Below, piece after piece: positions 25,377 through 34,808 of a stretch of DNA of 35,672 bases. The stretch's first letter is position 1; every line of letters starts with the position of its first letter. The notes below the pieces were generated by a model. The model did no database searches, was not told the origin of the DNA, and saw only the letters and a program-made list of their open reading frames with translations. This DNA is from Pirellulales bacterium. Its GTDB lineage: Bacteria; Planctomycetota; Planctomycetia; Pirellulales; JAICIG01. A program made the translations under genes and the position numbers. The stretch is from the NCBI GenBank assembly GCA_025924495.1, contig JAICIG010000015.1, forward strand, positions 1 to 35,672. Reading direction: 5' to 3'.

Positions 25377-26717
25377 ATGTCTTCGTCTGTGACAACGCCC
25401 GAATTGCCCGTCACGCCGGACGGCGCCGCGCCGGCAGCGGGTCGCCGATTGGGAAAGGCGGCATGGCTCGCGGCCTTTGCAGGCGTGATCCTGGCGGGAG
25501 CAGTCTTACGGCTCGTTGCCTGCGCCGATATGGAGTACAAGGCTGACGAGATCTGGACTTTTGTGCAAACGCAGCCCGACCCCAACCGTCCCTTTCCGCG
25601 GCTGGGCATGCCCTCAAGTGCAGGGATGGACAATCCGGGGATGAGCGTTTGGGTGTTTATGGGCCTCGGTCGGCTATTCGGCGCCGACAATCCGGTGAGC
25701 CTGGCACGGATTGTCCAAGTGCTCAGCATTGCGGCCATCGGACTGCAGATTATCTTCGCCCTGCGTTGGGCTCCCCCTGCGGAGCGAGAGGCCTGGCTCT
25801 GGTCGGCAGCGCTGCTTTCGGTCAACCCGCTGGCTGTGTTGTTTCACCGCAAGATCTGGCCTCCCTCGGTGTTGCCGATCTTCATTTCGCTGATGCTGAT
25901 TGCCTGGTGGCATCGCCGGCGTCCATTCAGCGCTTTTGCCTGGGGCTTAATTGGCGCACTGATCGGGCAGATCCACATGGGCGGCTTTCATTTCGCCGCT
26001 GCCGCCGCGCTTTGGACGTGGTGGCAGGATCGCAAGAGCACGGCTTGGTTGAGCTGGGCGCTGGGCAGTGCGATTGGCGCATTGCCAATGATTCCGTGGA
26101 TTCAGTACTTGCTCGAGTCGCATGGCAATCGCGCCGCGGCTCCGCTGAAGTGGCAGCACATCTTCGAAGCGAAGTATTGGCTTCGCTGGTTTAGCGAACC
26201 GTTCGGCTGGGGCCTCGACTATTCGCTGGGGGACGATTTCCGCGACTTCCTGGCGCAGCCGATCGTCGCGGGGCACTCGACGTGGCTGGTTGCGGGACTG
26301 CACGCCGCAACGATCTCGTTGGGAATTTGGCTGTTGGTCCGCTGGGGACGTCAGAAGTTCGGGCTCGGCGAAAACTCGAGCGGTTCGCATGTAACCTCCT
26401 CGACCCAACTCGCTCAGACCATCGGCATGTGGGGCTATGGACTGTTGCTCACGTTTAGCCTTGTGCCAATCCACCGCCACTACATGATCATTATCTATCC
26501 GCTGGAATTCCTCTGGATGGCTAGGATCGCCGTAGGCGCAAGGAGCCGGGCAGCGGGCGAGGCGCAATCGGGCCGGGCTCTGTTAGCGGGCATGTGCGTT
26601 TTGCAGATGCTGATTTCCGCCAGTTTCCTCGGCTATGTGCACGCCAAACAGGACATTCGCGGCGAGTACGGCGTGGTCTATCAAGCGCAGGCTGAGCGCG
26701 CCGAATCGCATCGCTAA
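25377..26717 (+). CDS. GT39/ArnT-like membrane glycosyltransferase
   Basis: This 446-residue polytopic protein has roughly ten hydrophobic helices and fits the GT-C fold. The first external loop carries the acidic pair in ADMEYKADEIWTF (the DE motif that binds metal and lipid-linked sugar in PMT and ArnT relatives). The following loop includes PRLGMPSSAGMDNPG. It would transfer a sugar from a polyprenyl carrier to a substrate outside the cytoplasmic membrane. The ATG at 25377 is preferred because the 27 codons upstream lie over the promoter and an 'HSSLRT'-type intergenic sequence. Hydrophobicity and motif give family-level confidence only. Confidence 0.82.
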   Translation: MSSSVTTPELPVTPDGAAPAAGRRLGKAAWLAAFAGVILAGAVLRLVACADMEYKADEIWTFVQTQPDPNRPFPRLGMPSSAGMDNPGMSVWVFMGLGRLFGADNPVSLARIVQVLSIAAIGLQIIFALRWAPPAEREAWLWSAALLSVNPLAVLFHRKIWPPSVLPIFISLMLIAWWHRRRPFSAFAWGLIGALIGQIHMGGFHFAAAAALWTWWQDRKSTAWLSWALGSAIGALPMIPWIQYLLESHGNRAAAPLKWQHIFEAKYWLRWFSEPFGWGLDYSLGDDFRDFLAQPIVAGHSTWLVAGLHAATISLGIWLLVRWGRQKFGLGENSSGSHVTSSTQLAQTIGMWGYGLLLTFSLVPIHRHYMIIIYPLEFLWMARIAVGARSRAAGEAQSGRALLAGMCVLQMLISASFLGYVHAKQDIRGEYGVVYQAQAERAESHR

Positions 26718-26776
26718 AACTGTAAGGCGACCATTGTTCGCCAGCGTCCTGAAATTCGCCTAGCGCCTCAAACGGC

Positions 26777-27724
26777 TTAGGCCAGATCGCGATCCTCGAA
26801 CATCAGCAAAGCCAAGAGCATGGCGATCGTGCAATACAACAGCGAGTAGACGAATGCATTGCCAAGATACGCCATCGGAATCGTCCGGTCGGCGGCAATC
26901 GCGGCATCGCTCTTGAAAGCGTCAAGCATTGGCAAGACGGTCGCCAGCAAACGCCCGACAAACGTCACCAGCTTGAACTTTCCAATTGAGGACTGCACCA
27001 ACAGCGGCGTGAGGTGACCGAGCACGTAAATCGAGAAGCAAGTCATCAAATTCGGCAGCATCGGCCAACGCGTTGAGATGGCGATCGAGATGGATGCCAG
27101 CACGGCCGTTTCTAAGAAGGCCAGCACCAAGGCGGGCGCCGTATTTTCAATTTCGGCCCGCAGCTGTTCTGGGGTCGGCATTGGGTTGGAGGTCTCTCGG
27201 GAGTCGTAAATCACCTTGTACTGCACGGTTTCGCAGAACAGGGTGCTCAAGAGCACAAACATTGTGAATGCCGGGATCAGCACTCCCAAAAACTTGCCGA
27301 ACACGAACTGCCGGCGGCCGATCGGCTTCGACAACAGCGTCAAGGCGGTTCGGCCTTCGAGCTCGTCGGCAATCGACACGCTCGCCGTCCAAACCGCCAA
27401 TCCGATCGATAGCAGCATGATCAACGTCAGACCGGAATCCTTCAGCATTTTCACGTCTTCGCCGAAGGTGTTGTAAGGAATCACCACGAACACGAGCAAC
27501 ATCGCCGCGCCGATCGACAATTCGACCCAAAACAACGGCTGCGCGAACGCTTCCTTGGCTGTGGTCCGCGCGATGGCGGCTACCTTGGGAAATACCAGAC
27601 CCAATGCCAGGTAAGCCAACCAGAGCAGCAGCAATGCCGCCGCCCCGAACAGGACAATTCCAATGCTGGGCGGAAGCTTGTCGAAATTCCAAACGGCGCT
27701 CAGAACTCTCACAAGGGGATTCAT
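26777..27724 (-). CDS. ABC-2 type transporter permease subunit
   Basis: This 315-residue membrane protein has about six or seven helices. The phrase VSIADELEGRTALTLLSKPIGRRQFVFGKFLGV is the classic ABC-2 permease segment linking helices 2 and 3. A soluble loop between later helices contains MPTPEQLRAEIENTAP. No ATP-binding partner is in the window; the flanking genes are a convergent GT39-like gene and the acylphosphatase. The nucleotide-binding subunit must lie elsewhere, which is common for planctomycete members of this kind. Substrate unknown. Confidence 0.86.
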   Translation of the reverse strand: MNPLVRVLSAVWNFDKLPPSIGIVLFGAAALLLLWLAYLALGLVFPKVAAIARTTAKEAFAQPLFWVELSIGAAMLLVFVVIPYNTFGEDVKMLKDSGLTLIMLLSIGLAVWTASVSIADELEGRTALTLLSKPIGRRQFVFGKFLGVLIPAFTMFVLLSTLFCETVQYKVIYDSRETSNPMPTPEQLRAEIENTAPALVLAFLETAVLASISIAISTRWPMLPNLMTCFSIYVLGHLTPLLVQSSIGKFKLVTFVGRLLATVLPMLDAFKSDAAIAADRTIPMAYLGNAFVYSLLYCTIAMLLALLMFEDRDLA

Positions 27725-27835
27725 TTAGCGGACTCGCGATCTGGGAAGACTAGGAATCTGAAGACTGGGAAAACGAGAAGATAAGATAATTAACATCCAA
27801 GGCCGAATGGCCTGTGAGGATCAACGGATCGATGA

Positions 27836-28144
27836 TCAACGGCGAATGTGGAACTCTGGGAACTCTCCGGTTGCCTGCGAAACGCGCGACTGAATATGTG
27901 TGATATACCGTTCCAATTCGCCCTGAACCGCGGCTAGAAAGCGGTCGAGTTCGCCGGCCTCTCCTTCGGACACTAACCGTACCGAGCCATCTGGCAGATT
28001 CTGGACGTAACCCGTGACATCGAAACGCTCTGCGATCTGACGCGTCGTGTAGCGAAAACCCACCCCCTGCACGCGGCCGCTATAGACCAGTTCACGTCGT
28101 TCGAGAGCCGAGAAACCCTCGCTCGCGCGTTTTTCGCCTGTCAT
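27836..28144 (-). CDS. acyP: Acylphosphatase
   Basis: This 102-residue protein has the acylphosphatase signatures GRVQGVGFRYT (catalytic Arg31) and GYVQNLPDGSV (catalytic Asn49), spaced as in the family. It hydrolyses carboxyl-phosphate bonds such as acetyl phosphate in the cytoplasm. About 15 extra residues precede the usual start; the alternative is that translation begins later, but no other ATG is nearby. It precedes the ABC-2 permease on the same strand by 111 bases. That gap holds a 9-base direct repeat (GATCAACGG, twice) and nothing else. Confidence 0.92.
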   Translation of the reverse strand: MTGEKRASEGFSALERRELVYSGRVQGVGFRYTTRQIAERFDVTGYVQNLPDGSVRLVSEGEAGELDRFLAAVQGELERYITHIQSRVSQATGEFPEFHIRR

Positions 28145-28216
28145 CTCCGCCAGACCAAGGGAGCTACGTTGCTAGCTGCTTTACGTTTGCGCTTCGCAAG
28201 GGTTCAGTATAGCGCC

Positions 28217-28256
28217 GAAAAAAACGGATTTCTAGCAGTCCGCTTCCGCAATCCGT
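28217..28256 (-). terminator. Probable rho-independent terminator
   Basis: A 7-bp stem (ACGGATT at 28224-28230, AATCCGT at 28250-28256) with a 19-nt loop that can pair further, followed on the minus strand by seven T. It lies 9 bases beyond the stop of the small gene at 28266-28550. Confidence 0.55.
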
Positions 28257-28265
28257 GACGAGCCC

Positions 28266-28550
28266 TTATTCGGCAATCACGTCCTCCAGCCGGGAAATGG
28301 CCACGACCTCGCGCAAACTGACCCAAGTCCAACGCCGATTGGGGCTAATGCCATGTCCGCGCGCGGCCAGCACATACATTTCCCGCGTTGTTTGCGTGTC
28401 GCGCAGGTCGTGAATGTCAGCTTCCTGGAGCAACAGGAACTCGCCTTGCCGCTCAACAAGTCGACCGAGCACCACAAATGGGCTGCTCAGGTCCAGCACG
28501 ACCAGTTCGTTGAAGAGCCCGTCGAACACAGGAAGGTCTTTTGAGGCCAT
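28266..28550 (-). CDS. Small conserved-looking protein, possible Sm-like fold
   Basis: This is a 94-residue protein with no recognised family. The pattern is a strand-rich barrel: VVLDLSSPFVVLGRLVERQGEFLLLQEADIHDL-type sequence, then a polar loop, then RWTWVSLREVVAISRLEDVI. Hydrophobic strands ending in a short conserved VVAISRLEDV segment recall Sm/LSm or Hfq-like proteins, but I cannot prove this. It diverges from the CX4CH protein (84 bases between the starts), and a probable terminator follows it. The ATG at 28550 has no clear ribosome-binding site. Confidence 0.65.
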   Translation of the reverse strand: MASKDLPVFDGLFNELVVLDLSSPFVVLGRLVERQGEFLLLQEADIHDLRDTQTTREMYVLAARGHGISPNRRWTWVSLREVVAISRLEDVIAE

Positions 28551-28634
28551 ACTTTAGGATAACCCGGCCCACCGCGCGCCACAACGGTCATCGACCTTGA
28601 CTCGCCGAACCCGATTTCCTACTGTCTCGCGACC

Positions 28635-29816
28635 ATGTCAGGTTCTCTTCGCTCCCTCATCGTCATCACCGCATTGGCCGGCATCATTGGAATAGGCGCG
28701 GCTGCCGCCGAGCCTCCGTTGCAGCTTGCGCCAAGGCAGGGGGTCTTGTTACTGCGCAACGGGGACGTGAAGCAGGGCAAGATAACGCCCGCCGGAGACC
28801 ATTACTTCGTTTCCATTCCTCATGGCGAATTCCGCTTCCGTACCAGCGACGTGGAGCTCCTCTGCAATGACATGGAGGAAGTCTACGAGCATAAACGGGC
28901 TCAGGTCGAATTGGGAAAAGTCGCCGATCATGTCGACCTGGCCGACTGGTGTTTGCACAACCAATTGCTCGAGCACGCCGACAAGGAACTCAGCTACGCC
29001 CTGGCAGCCGATGCCACTTACCCCCGAATTCGCTTACTGGAAAGGCGCCTGAAACTGGCCCGCCGCGAAACGAAGCCGGCGCCGGTCTCTCATAAAGTCG
29101 TCGAGCAGGGTCCGACGAACGACGATCTCGATCGGTTCGTCCGCGGCATGCCGGCCAGCGCCGTCGAAGCATTCACCAGCACCATTCAACCGCTGTTGGT
29201 CAATACCTGCACCACCTCGGGCTGTCACGGCCCGCAATCGGACGCCAAGCTGAAGCTGTTGCGAATTCCGCCAGGTTCGCCGCCGACCCTGCGAACGACG
29301 CAGCGCAACCTGTACGCCACGTGGCAGCAGATCAATCCCGGCGATCCTGCCGCGAGTCCGCTCCTTGTCGTGCCAGTTCAACAGCATGGCACGACCAAAG
29401 CCGCCATGTTTACCGACCACGATGCTGCGCAGTACCGGCAGCTTGCCGCCTGGGTCGGCCAGATTTCGCGAGGCAGAAAAGTCTCGCAGCCGCCGACCGT
29501 AAACGCACCGACGACGCCTTTGCTGCAGACGATGCCGCCGAGCGCGCCGGCGCGACAAGCGGGCGAACTCAACAAGATTGGCGCGCGTGATCCTCAAGCG
29601 AGACTCGCGAAGAAGCCGGCGCAGCCGGCCGATGCGGCCGAAGCGGAACTGCCCGAGGGCGCGGTTGAGATTAATGCCGCCGAGCAGTCTGCAGACGGCG
29701 GCGGCAAGCGAGAGCCCGCCGCGAAAAGAGAACGGAAGGCGCGCGCCGCCGATTACGTCCCGGTGGATCCGTTCGATCCCGAGATCTTCAATCGCCAGTA
29801 TCATTCCGACGAGTAG
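28635..29816 (+). CDS. Exported protein with CX4CH haem-like motif
   Basis: This 393-residue protein begins with a signal peptide (about residues 1-25, ending AAAAEPP). Residues 35-75 form a beta-rich domain with RNGDVKQGKITPAGDHYFVSIPHGE, like the small domains that precede planctomycete cytochrome-like proteins. Residues 80-140 are helical. The segment NTCTTSGCHGP has Cys192, Cys197 and His198, a CX4CH motif in the position where planctomycete c-type cytochromes have CXXCH. The C-terminal 100 residues are Pro/Ala/Lys-rich and probably disordered. I suspect a periplasmic monohaem or degenerate cytochrome, but haem attachment is unproven. No partner gene is adjacent. Confidence 0.8.
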   Translation: MSGSLRSLIVITALAGIIGIGAAAAEPPLQLAPRQGVLLLRNGDVKQGKITPAGDHYFVSIPHGEFRFRTSDVELLCNDMEEVYEHKRAQVELGKVADHVDLADWCLHNQLLEHADKELSYALAADATYPRIRLLERRLKLARRETKPAPVSHKVVEQGPTNDDLDRFVRGMPASAVEAFTSTIQPLLVNTCTTSGCHGPQSDAKLKLLRIPPGSPPTLRTTQRNLYATWQQINPGDPAASPLLVVPVQQHGTTKAAMFTDHDAAQYRQLAAWVGQISRGRKVSQPPTVNAPTTPLLQTMPPSAPARQAGELNKIGARDPQARLAKKPAQPADAAEAELPEGAVEINAAEQSADGGGKREPAAKRERKARAADYVPVDPFDPEIFNRQYHSDE

Positions 29817-29885
29817 CGGTTGCGCCGCATTTCTCCTTGCGGAAGTGATCGCACTCATTGCGCTGGCCATCTGGCATGTGACGCG

Positions 29886-30317
29886 CTAAAACTCGATGTG
29901 GATTTCGTTGCGCTCAAGCGCCGCGAGGAACGCGCGATTGCTTTCCAACAGCCCCGGCAGGCACGCCATTTCGGCGGGCGTGCACCAGTGAATGGATTCG
30001 ACCTCGGCCGGAAACGGCACGGGGACGGCATCGTGGGGCAAGACCGCCTGCCACCAGGCTAACTCGACTTGCCAAGGCGTGACGCTTGACCAAAGCCGGC
30101 GCCACGGCTCGACCTCCACCTGCAGTTCTTCCCGCAGTTCGCGAACCAGAGCCTGTTGCTCGGTTTCGCCGGTCTCAATCCCGCCCCCCGGAAAACAAAA
30201 TGCGCCGGGCGCGACAACCAGTTGAGAGCGGCGGATGACCAGCAGCTCTCCTTGGCGGGCAATCACCGCGACCGCGCCGCGCCTGCGCGGGGAGTTCGTT
30301 TGGGCTTCGTCGCTCAT
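29886..30317 (-). CDS. NUDIX hydrolase
   Basis: This 143-residue protein has a nearly perfect Nudix box from Gly45 to Val67: GGIETGETEQQALVRELREELQV. The final glycine of the consensus is replaced by Gln66. The family hydrolyses nucleoside diphosphate derivatives with Mg2+ bound by the Glu cluster. The arrangement (FCFPGGGIE, then a strand near WQAVLPHDAV) resembles MutT-like 8-oxo-dGTP and dCTP pyrophosphatases, but the substrate is open. It is convergent with the CX4CH gene and divergent from the DUF255 gene. Confidence 0.92.
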   Translation of the reverse strand: MSDEAQTNSPRRRGAVAVIARQGELLVIRRSQLVVAPGAFCFPGGGIETGETEQQALVRELREELQVEVEPWRRLWSSVTPWQVELAWWQAVLPHDAVPVPFPAEVESIHWCTPAEMACLPGLLESNRAFLAALERNEIHIEF

Positions 30318-30417
30318 CGCATGCCCGGCGGGGATGGCTTCTTCATAGGCATCACCTTATTCTACTTGCAGTCGACGACGGCGCCGCGTTTTGTTTGTCT
30401 ATCTATAAAGGCTCGCC

Positions 30418-32451
30418 ATGATCTCTTCCCTCTTCGATGCTGTCGGCCGACGCGGATTCGCTTTGGCCTTCGCTTTGTACTTGGCGTGTCTGTCGGGCGG
30501 AAACGTTGGCGGACCGCGGCAAAGCAGGGCAGACGAGGATGGCGCCAAGGCGCGAACTGAGAGACAGCAGCCTGCGAATCGCTTAGCCAAGGAGACTAGC
30601 CCCTACCTGCTGTTGCATGCTCATAATCCGGTCGACTGGTTTCCCTGGGGCGAGGAAGCGCTGGCCAAAGCCAAAGCCGAGAAGAAGTTGATCTTTCTTT
30701 CCATCGGCTATTCGAGCTGCTATTGGTGCCACGTGATGGAACGCGAATCGTTCACGGATCGGGAGATCGCCGACTATCTGAATAAGCACTATGTCTGCAT
30801 TAAGGTCGATCGCGAAGAGCGACCTGACGTGGACGAGATCTATATGGCTGCGCTGGGCCTGCTTGGGCGGCGGGGCGGCTGGCCGCTGAGCATGTTTCTG
30901 ACGCCTGATGCCAAGCCGTTCTTTGGCGGCACTTATTTTCCGCCGCGCGATAAGCTGGCGCCGGCGGCGGCCGACCAGGACGATGACGCCGAGCGACCGA
31001 AGATCACCGGCTTTCTCACGGTGATCAAACTAGTGCACGACCGCTGGCGGCAATCGCCGGAGGAATTGACAAGCGTCGGCGACCAAGTCGCGTCGGCCTT
31101 GAAACGCTCGCTCAGCCGCAGAGCGATGGCGGCGGTTAAGCCGCTGCCTGCCGATCTTGGCGATCAGGTGATGACTCAACTTGGCGAACAGTTTGATGAT
31201 GAGTATGGCGGCTTCGGGTACAGCGAGGCCGAACCGCGGCGGCCGAAATTTCCCGAGCCGCCGAATTTGACTTTCCTGCTCGATCGCATGCGGCGCGAAA
31301 AGGACCCGAGCGCGCAAAAGATGCTGGCGGTCACTTTGCAGCACATGGCCGAGGGGGGCATCCGCGACCACATCGGCGGCGGCTTTCATCGCTACAGCAC
31401 TGATCGTTTTTGGCGTATTCCTCATTTCGAGAAGATGCTGTACGACAACGCGCAATTGGCCAGCGTGTACGCCGAGGCGTACCGGGCAACGGGCCGCGAC
31501 GAGTTCAAGCACGTCGTGGAAGAGCTCGTATCGTTCGTGCTGCGCGAGATGACCGATCCCGCTGGCGGCTTTTATGCCGCACTTGACGCCGAAACAGATG
31601 CCAAGGAAGGCGCCTTTTATGTTTGGACGCGAGAAGAGCTGGAGAGCGCGCTCTCGGCAGATGAGTTCGAGTTGGTCGCCAACGTCTATGGCGTCGCGGC
31701 GGGGCCAAACTTTGAGGAACACTCGGTTCTGCTGCTCGATCGGTCGCTGGCCGACACGGCGGCGAAACTCAAGTTGACGGAGCCAGAGTTGCATCGCCGG
31801 CTGGCGCCGATCAAGAAGAAGCTGCTCGCCGAGCGCGCCAAGCGCGAGCGCCCGCTGACCGACACCAAGGTGATTGCCGCTTGGAATGGGTTGATGATCC
31901 GAGGCCTGGCAGACGCGGGCCGCTTGCTCGAGAGGGCCGAATATCTCGAAGCGTCGGCGCGCGCCGCCGATTTTGTGCTGAAGAATTTGCGAACGCCCCA
32001 AGGGCGGTTATTGCATACCTACAGCGCCGGGCAGGCCAAGCTGAATGCCTACCTGGACGATTATGCATTTGTCGTTGACGGCCTGATCGCGTTGCATCAA
32101 GCGAGCAACAACGAGCGCTGGCTGGCCGCGGCCGATGAGCTGACGGAGCTGCAAATAGAGCTGTTCTGGGACGAAGAGCAGGGGGGCTTCTTCTTTACGT
32201 CGAGCGACCACGAAGAGCTGCTTGCTCGCAGTAAGGATCCGGTTGATTCGGTCATGCCTTCCGGCAACGCCGTGACGGCGGACAATCTCATCTACCTGTC
32301 GCAGAGTCTGGCGAAGCCAGCCTACTTGGAGCGGGCTGAAAACACGGTCGCCGCTTCCGCCGGATTTCTCGCCCAATCGCCAGCCGCTATGCCGCGCATG
32401 GCAACCGCCTGGCTCAAGATTCAAGCAGCGAAGAAAACGCCGGCGAAATGA
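30418..32451 (+). CDS. Thioredoxin-domain protein of the DUF255/YyaL (SPATA20) family, exported
   Basis: This is a 677-residue protein. An N-terminal hydrophobic segment ([20 protein letters not shown]) looks like a signal peptide and is not typical of the family. Next comes the DUF255 thioredoxin-like domain with [13 protein letters not shown] and the active pair Cys101-Tyr-Trp-Cys104. After it comes [24 protein letters not shown]. The rest forms an alpha/alpha-barrel resembling six-hairpin glycosidases ([37 protein letters not shown]). The family is conserved from bacteria to humans, with an unclear redox role. A TATAAA ends only 8 bases before the ATG, so the transcript may be leaderless. 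Its stop overlaps the next start (ATGA). Confidence 0.92.
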   Translation: MISSLFDAVGRRGFALAFALYLACLSGGNVGGPRQSRADEDGAKARTERQQPANRLAKETSPYLLLHAHNPVDWFPWGEEALAKAKAEKKLIFLSIGYSSCYWCHVMERESFTDREIADYLNKHYVCIKVDREERPDVDEIYMAALGLLGRRGGWPLSMFLTPDAKPFFGGTYFPPRDKLAPAAADQDDDAERPKITGFLTVIKLVHDRWRQSPEELTSVGDQVASALKRSLSRRAMAAVKPLPADLGDQVMTQLGEQFDDEYGGFGYSEAEPRRPKFPEPPNLTFLLDRMRREKDPSAQKMLAVTLQHMAEGGIRDHIGGGFHRYSTDRFWRIPHFEKMLYDNAQLASVYAEAYRATGRDEFKHVVEELVSFVLREMTDPAGGFYAALDAETDAKEGAFYVWTREELESALSADEFELVANVYGVAAGPNFEEHSVLLLDRSLADTAAKLKLTEPELHRRLAPIKKKLLAERAKRERPLTDTKVIAAWNGLMIRGLADAGRLLERAEYLEASARAADFVLKNLRTPQGRLLHTYSAGQAKLNAYLDDYAFVVDGLIALHQASNNERWLAAADELTELQIELFWDEEQGGFFFTSSDHEELLARSKDPVDSVMPSGNAVTADNLIYLSQSLAKPAYLERAENTVAASAGFLAQSPAAMPRMATAWLKIQAAKKTPAK

Positions 32452-32732
32452 GCGACAATCCCTACCAGCCCGCCGCCGGCATCGATGCCGCGCGGCTGCG
32501 TGCCTTGGGGCAACCGCTGGTTGATGCTCTGGAGGCCTACCGCCGCGCGCACGGCGTTTTCCCAGCCTCGCTCGAGGCAGGCGGCCTTGAACCCATTCAA
32601 ACTCCGGCCGGCGTATTTGAGTATCGGGCGACCGGCAATGGTCGCCGAGCCTCGCTATCTATCGGCGACTACGCGCAGCGGCAATTTCGAGTCCGCTGGA
32701 GCAGCGAAATTGGCTGGTTTATCGGCGACTAG
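32448..32732 (+). CDS. Small protein with NPYQ N-terminus, coupled to the DUF255 gene
   Basis: This 94-residue protein begins [11 protein letters not shown] and is predicted to be a helix ([23 protein letters not shown]) followed by beta strands ending IGWFIGD. The helix followed by [12 protein letters not shown] recalls the mature part of pseudopilin-like proteins, but the signal and prepilin site are absent. It has no known family to my knowledge. The start overlaps the DUF255 stop by four bases, so it is translationally coupled and probably acts with, or is regulated with, that protein. Confidence 0.7.
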   Translation: MSDNPYQPAAGIDAARLRALGQPLVDALEAYRRAHGVFPASLEAGGLEPIQTPAGVFEYRATGNGRRASLSIGDYAQRQFRVRWSSEIGWFIGD

Positions 32733-32885
32733 GCGTCGCAACTCCCTGCCGCTAAGCGGTTTGCGATTCGGCGCGACTCGGGCACTCTGATGCGCCCGGC
32801 CGTAGGCCGTAACAGCGCACGTTCTTTCACGCTTGATCTGTCAGGCAATGCGGACACACGGCCTTCAGACATGCGGAGAAAGATC

Positions 32886-34748
32886 ATGCGACAGACATCG
32901 AAATTGCTTTTCGTCCTGGTGGGAATGGTGGGCGCGGCGGAGCCCCTTTTTGCAGCGCAACCCGCCCCAGCGCCGGTTGTTAAGCCGAATCTTGCTCAGT
33001 CTATCCGCAGCGCGCAGGGCGGCTTTCATCGCCCGACCGCCGCCGAGTTGGAGACTGCTCGACAGGGCGTGCTGAAGGCCTGTCAGGCACTTGATCGCAA
33101 GCTGAACGACTCGCCCGATGGCCGCAGTGCGAAGAAATCGCTGCAACTCGACGAAATTACCGCCCTCGCCGGCCAGGCCAACCTGGAGCTCAGCCGACTG
33201 GAAGTGCTCGATCGTAAGCTAGGGCATCACTCGCATCATGTGGAAGGGGCGGAGCTCGAGGCCTTGCAAACGGCGACACGGCGTTATTTGCAGCGGCTGC
33301 GTGCCAACGAGGGTCAAGAGACTGCGGACGAGTACGTGCGGCAGATCGACCGGCTGGCATCGGCCTGGGAAAAGTATCGCAGTGCGAAAGATCCCGTTTC
33401 AGGTACCCAAATCCAGGCAATTTGCCAGTGGCTCGACCAGCGGGGCCAAGCCGAGCAACTGTGCCAGAGCCTGCGAGGCGAGGCATCGCACCCGAATCAT
33501 CGGATGCACGTTTCTGCGGGCTTTCTGCAACAAGCGCTGACACGCGATATCGCCCAGCCGATCGTCTCGAACGAAATGTCGCAGGGAGCGCAAGTGCATG
33601 TGCAGGGCCAAATTAAGGGCAAGCTTGTTCCGTCGCTTGTGCCGAATCCCAAAGCGGGCGCCGTAGCCGTTCACTTTGCCGGCACCGGCAATTCGCAGAT
33701 CGTGGCGAATAAAGGCCGCGTCACGGTACAAGCGCACGGCCTGACGAACATCCAAGCGGTCGAGACCGCTTACCTCACTGAAAAGGGAGTGAGCACGTCG
33801 GCGCCCCAGGTGACCGTGCAACATCGATCTTCGCCTTACGCGGCAGGAGTGGCCGCTCGGAGCCGGTTGGTGCGACGCCTCGGCAGTTCGATCGTCATGC
33901 GAGTGGTTCAGCGCAATCAGGCTCAAAGCGACGCCCAGACGGCACAGAGCACCCAGCAGAAGATCGACGCAGAAGTCCGCCGACAGAGCGCTGAGATCGC
34001 TCGGGAAGCGAACGGTATTTTGAAGCAGTATGGCATCTTTGCTCTGCTCGGCCCTCAGCCCGCCAAAACGCTTAAGATCGACACCACGGCCGAGCGCATC
34101 CAATGGCTGGGCCATTACGCTTCAACCGCGCAATTTGCCGCGGAAACTCCCGCTCCGGCGGTTGCGACGCCGAAGCCCGCCGTACTGATGCAGTTGCATG
34201 AATCGGCCATCAACAACTCGGAGAACTGGCTGGCCGACAGGAAGATTACTGACAGCGACTTCCGCGAGCTGGTATTCCAAACGGTCGGGTTAATGCCGGC
34301 GGGCCAGGATGGGCAAACCGCTCAGATTCCTGCGACGATCACCTTTGCCGATGAGCAACCGCTTGAGGTTCGAATCGACCAGGGGCGGCTCGACGTAACA
34401 TTGAAACTGAAGGCGTTTTCCTGCCAGGGTTTGCAGTTTGACCGCCAGGTCTGGACCGTCCGTACTGCCTACCGGCCGAAACTGTCCAGCGGCAAGTTGG
34501 AGCTGGTTCGCGTAGAGCCGATTAACGTGCAGGGCAGCAGTGCCGAGAACCTGGACCAGTTGCAAGCAATCCTCGGCCGCTTCTTGGTCGAAAAGGCCGC
34601 CTCGAGCCCCTCGGCGGGCAAGACGCTCGCTTCGCTGCCGCCCCTGGCCATCGGCCAACTGACGCTCGAGCAGGGCTGGATCACCGTGGCGCTTGTCCCC
34701 GAGGCCAGGACCGCAGCCGCAAAAAAGAGTGTAACGCGTCGGAGCTAA
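32886..34748 (+). CDS. Large exported protein of unknown function
   Basis: This 620-residue protein starts at the ATG at 32886, which has a GGAG site 8 bases upstream and opens a signal peptide (KLLFVLVGMVGAAEPLFAAQ). The reading frame extends 96 bases further, but without signal or ribosome-binding site. After a Pro/Ala linker, residues 40-190 are helical with regularly spaced leucines (LEVLDRKL, LEALQTATRRYLQRLRA). Residues 200-320 are beta-rich (IKGKLVPSLVPNPKAGAVAVHF). A Gln-rich helical stretch follows (QRNQAQSDAQTAQ), then a long C-terminal beta-domain. I recognise no family, no metal motif and no lipoprotein box. The patatin-like gene begins 60 bases on. Confidence 0.82.
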   Translation: MRQTSKLLFVLVGMVGAAEPLFAAQPAPAPVVKPNLAQSIRSAQGGFHRPTAAELETARQGVLKACQALDRKLNDSPDGRSAKKSLQLDEITALAGQANLELSRLEVLDRKLGHHSHHVEGAELEALQTATRRYLQRLRANEGQETADEYVRQIDRLASAWEKYRSAKDPVSGTQIQAICQWLDQRGQAEQLCQSLRGEASHPNHRMHVSAGFLQQALTRDIAQPIVSNEMSQGAQVHVQGQIKGKLVPSLVPNPKAGAVAVHFAGTGNSQIVANKGRVTVQAHGLTNIQAVETAYLTEKGVSTSAPQVTVQHRSSPYAAGVAARSRLVRRLGSSIVMRVVQRNQAQSDAQTAQSTQQKIDAEVRRQSAEIAREANGILKQYGIFALLGPQPAKTLKIDTTAERIQWLGHYASTAQFAAETPAPAVATPKPAVLMQLHESAINNSENWLADRKITDSDFRELVFQTVGLMPAGQDGQTAQIPATITFADEQPLEVRIDQGRLDVTLKLKAFSCQGLQFDRQVWTVRTAYRPKLSSGKLELVRVEPINVQGSSAENLDQLQAILGRFLVEKAASSPSAGKTLASLPPLAIGQLTLEQGWITVALVPEARTAAAKKSVTRRS

Positions 34749-34808
34749 CTTACGCTTGGCTACTACAGAAGACCTGCTCACATTCGCCAAACCATAAGGA
34801 ATCTGATC

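Noticed and set aside
26726..26742. 5-bp hairpin between the GT39-like and ABC-2 genes
   Set aside because: The stem is only 5 bp with no T-tract; it could easily arise by chance.
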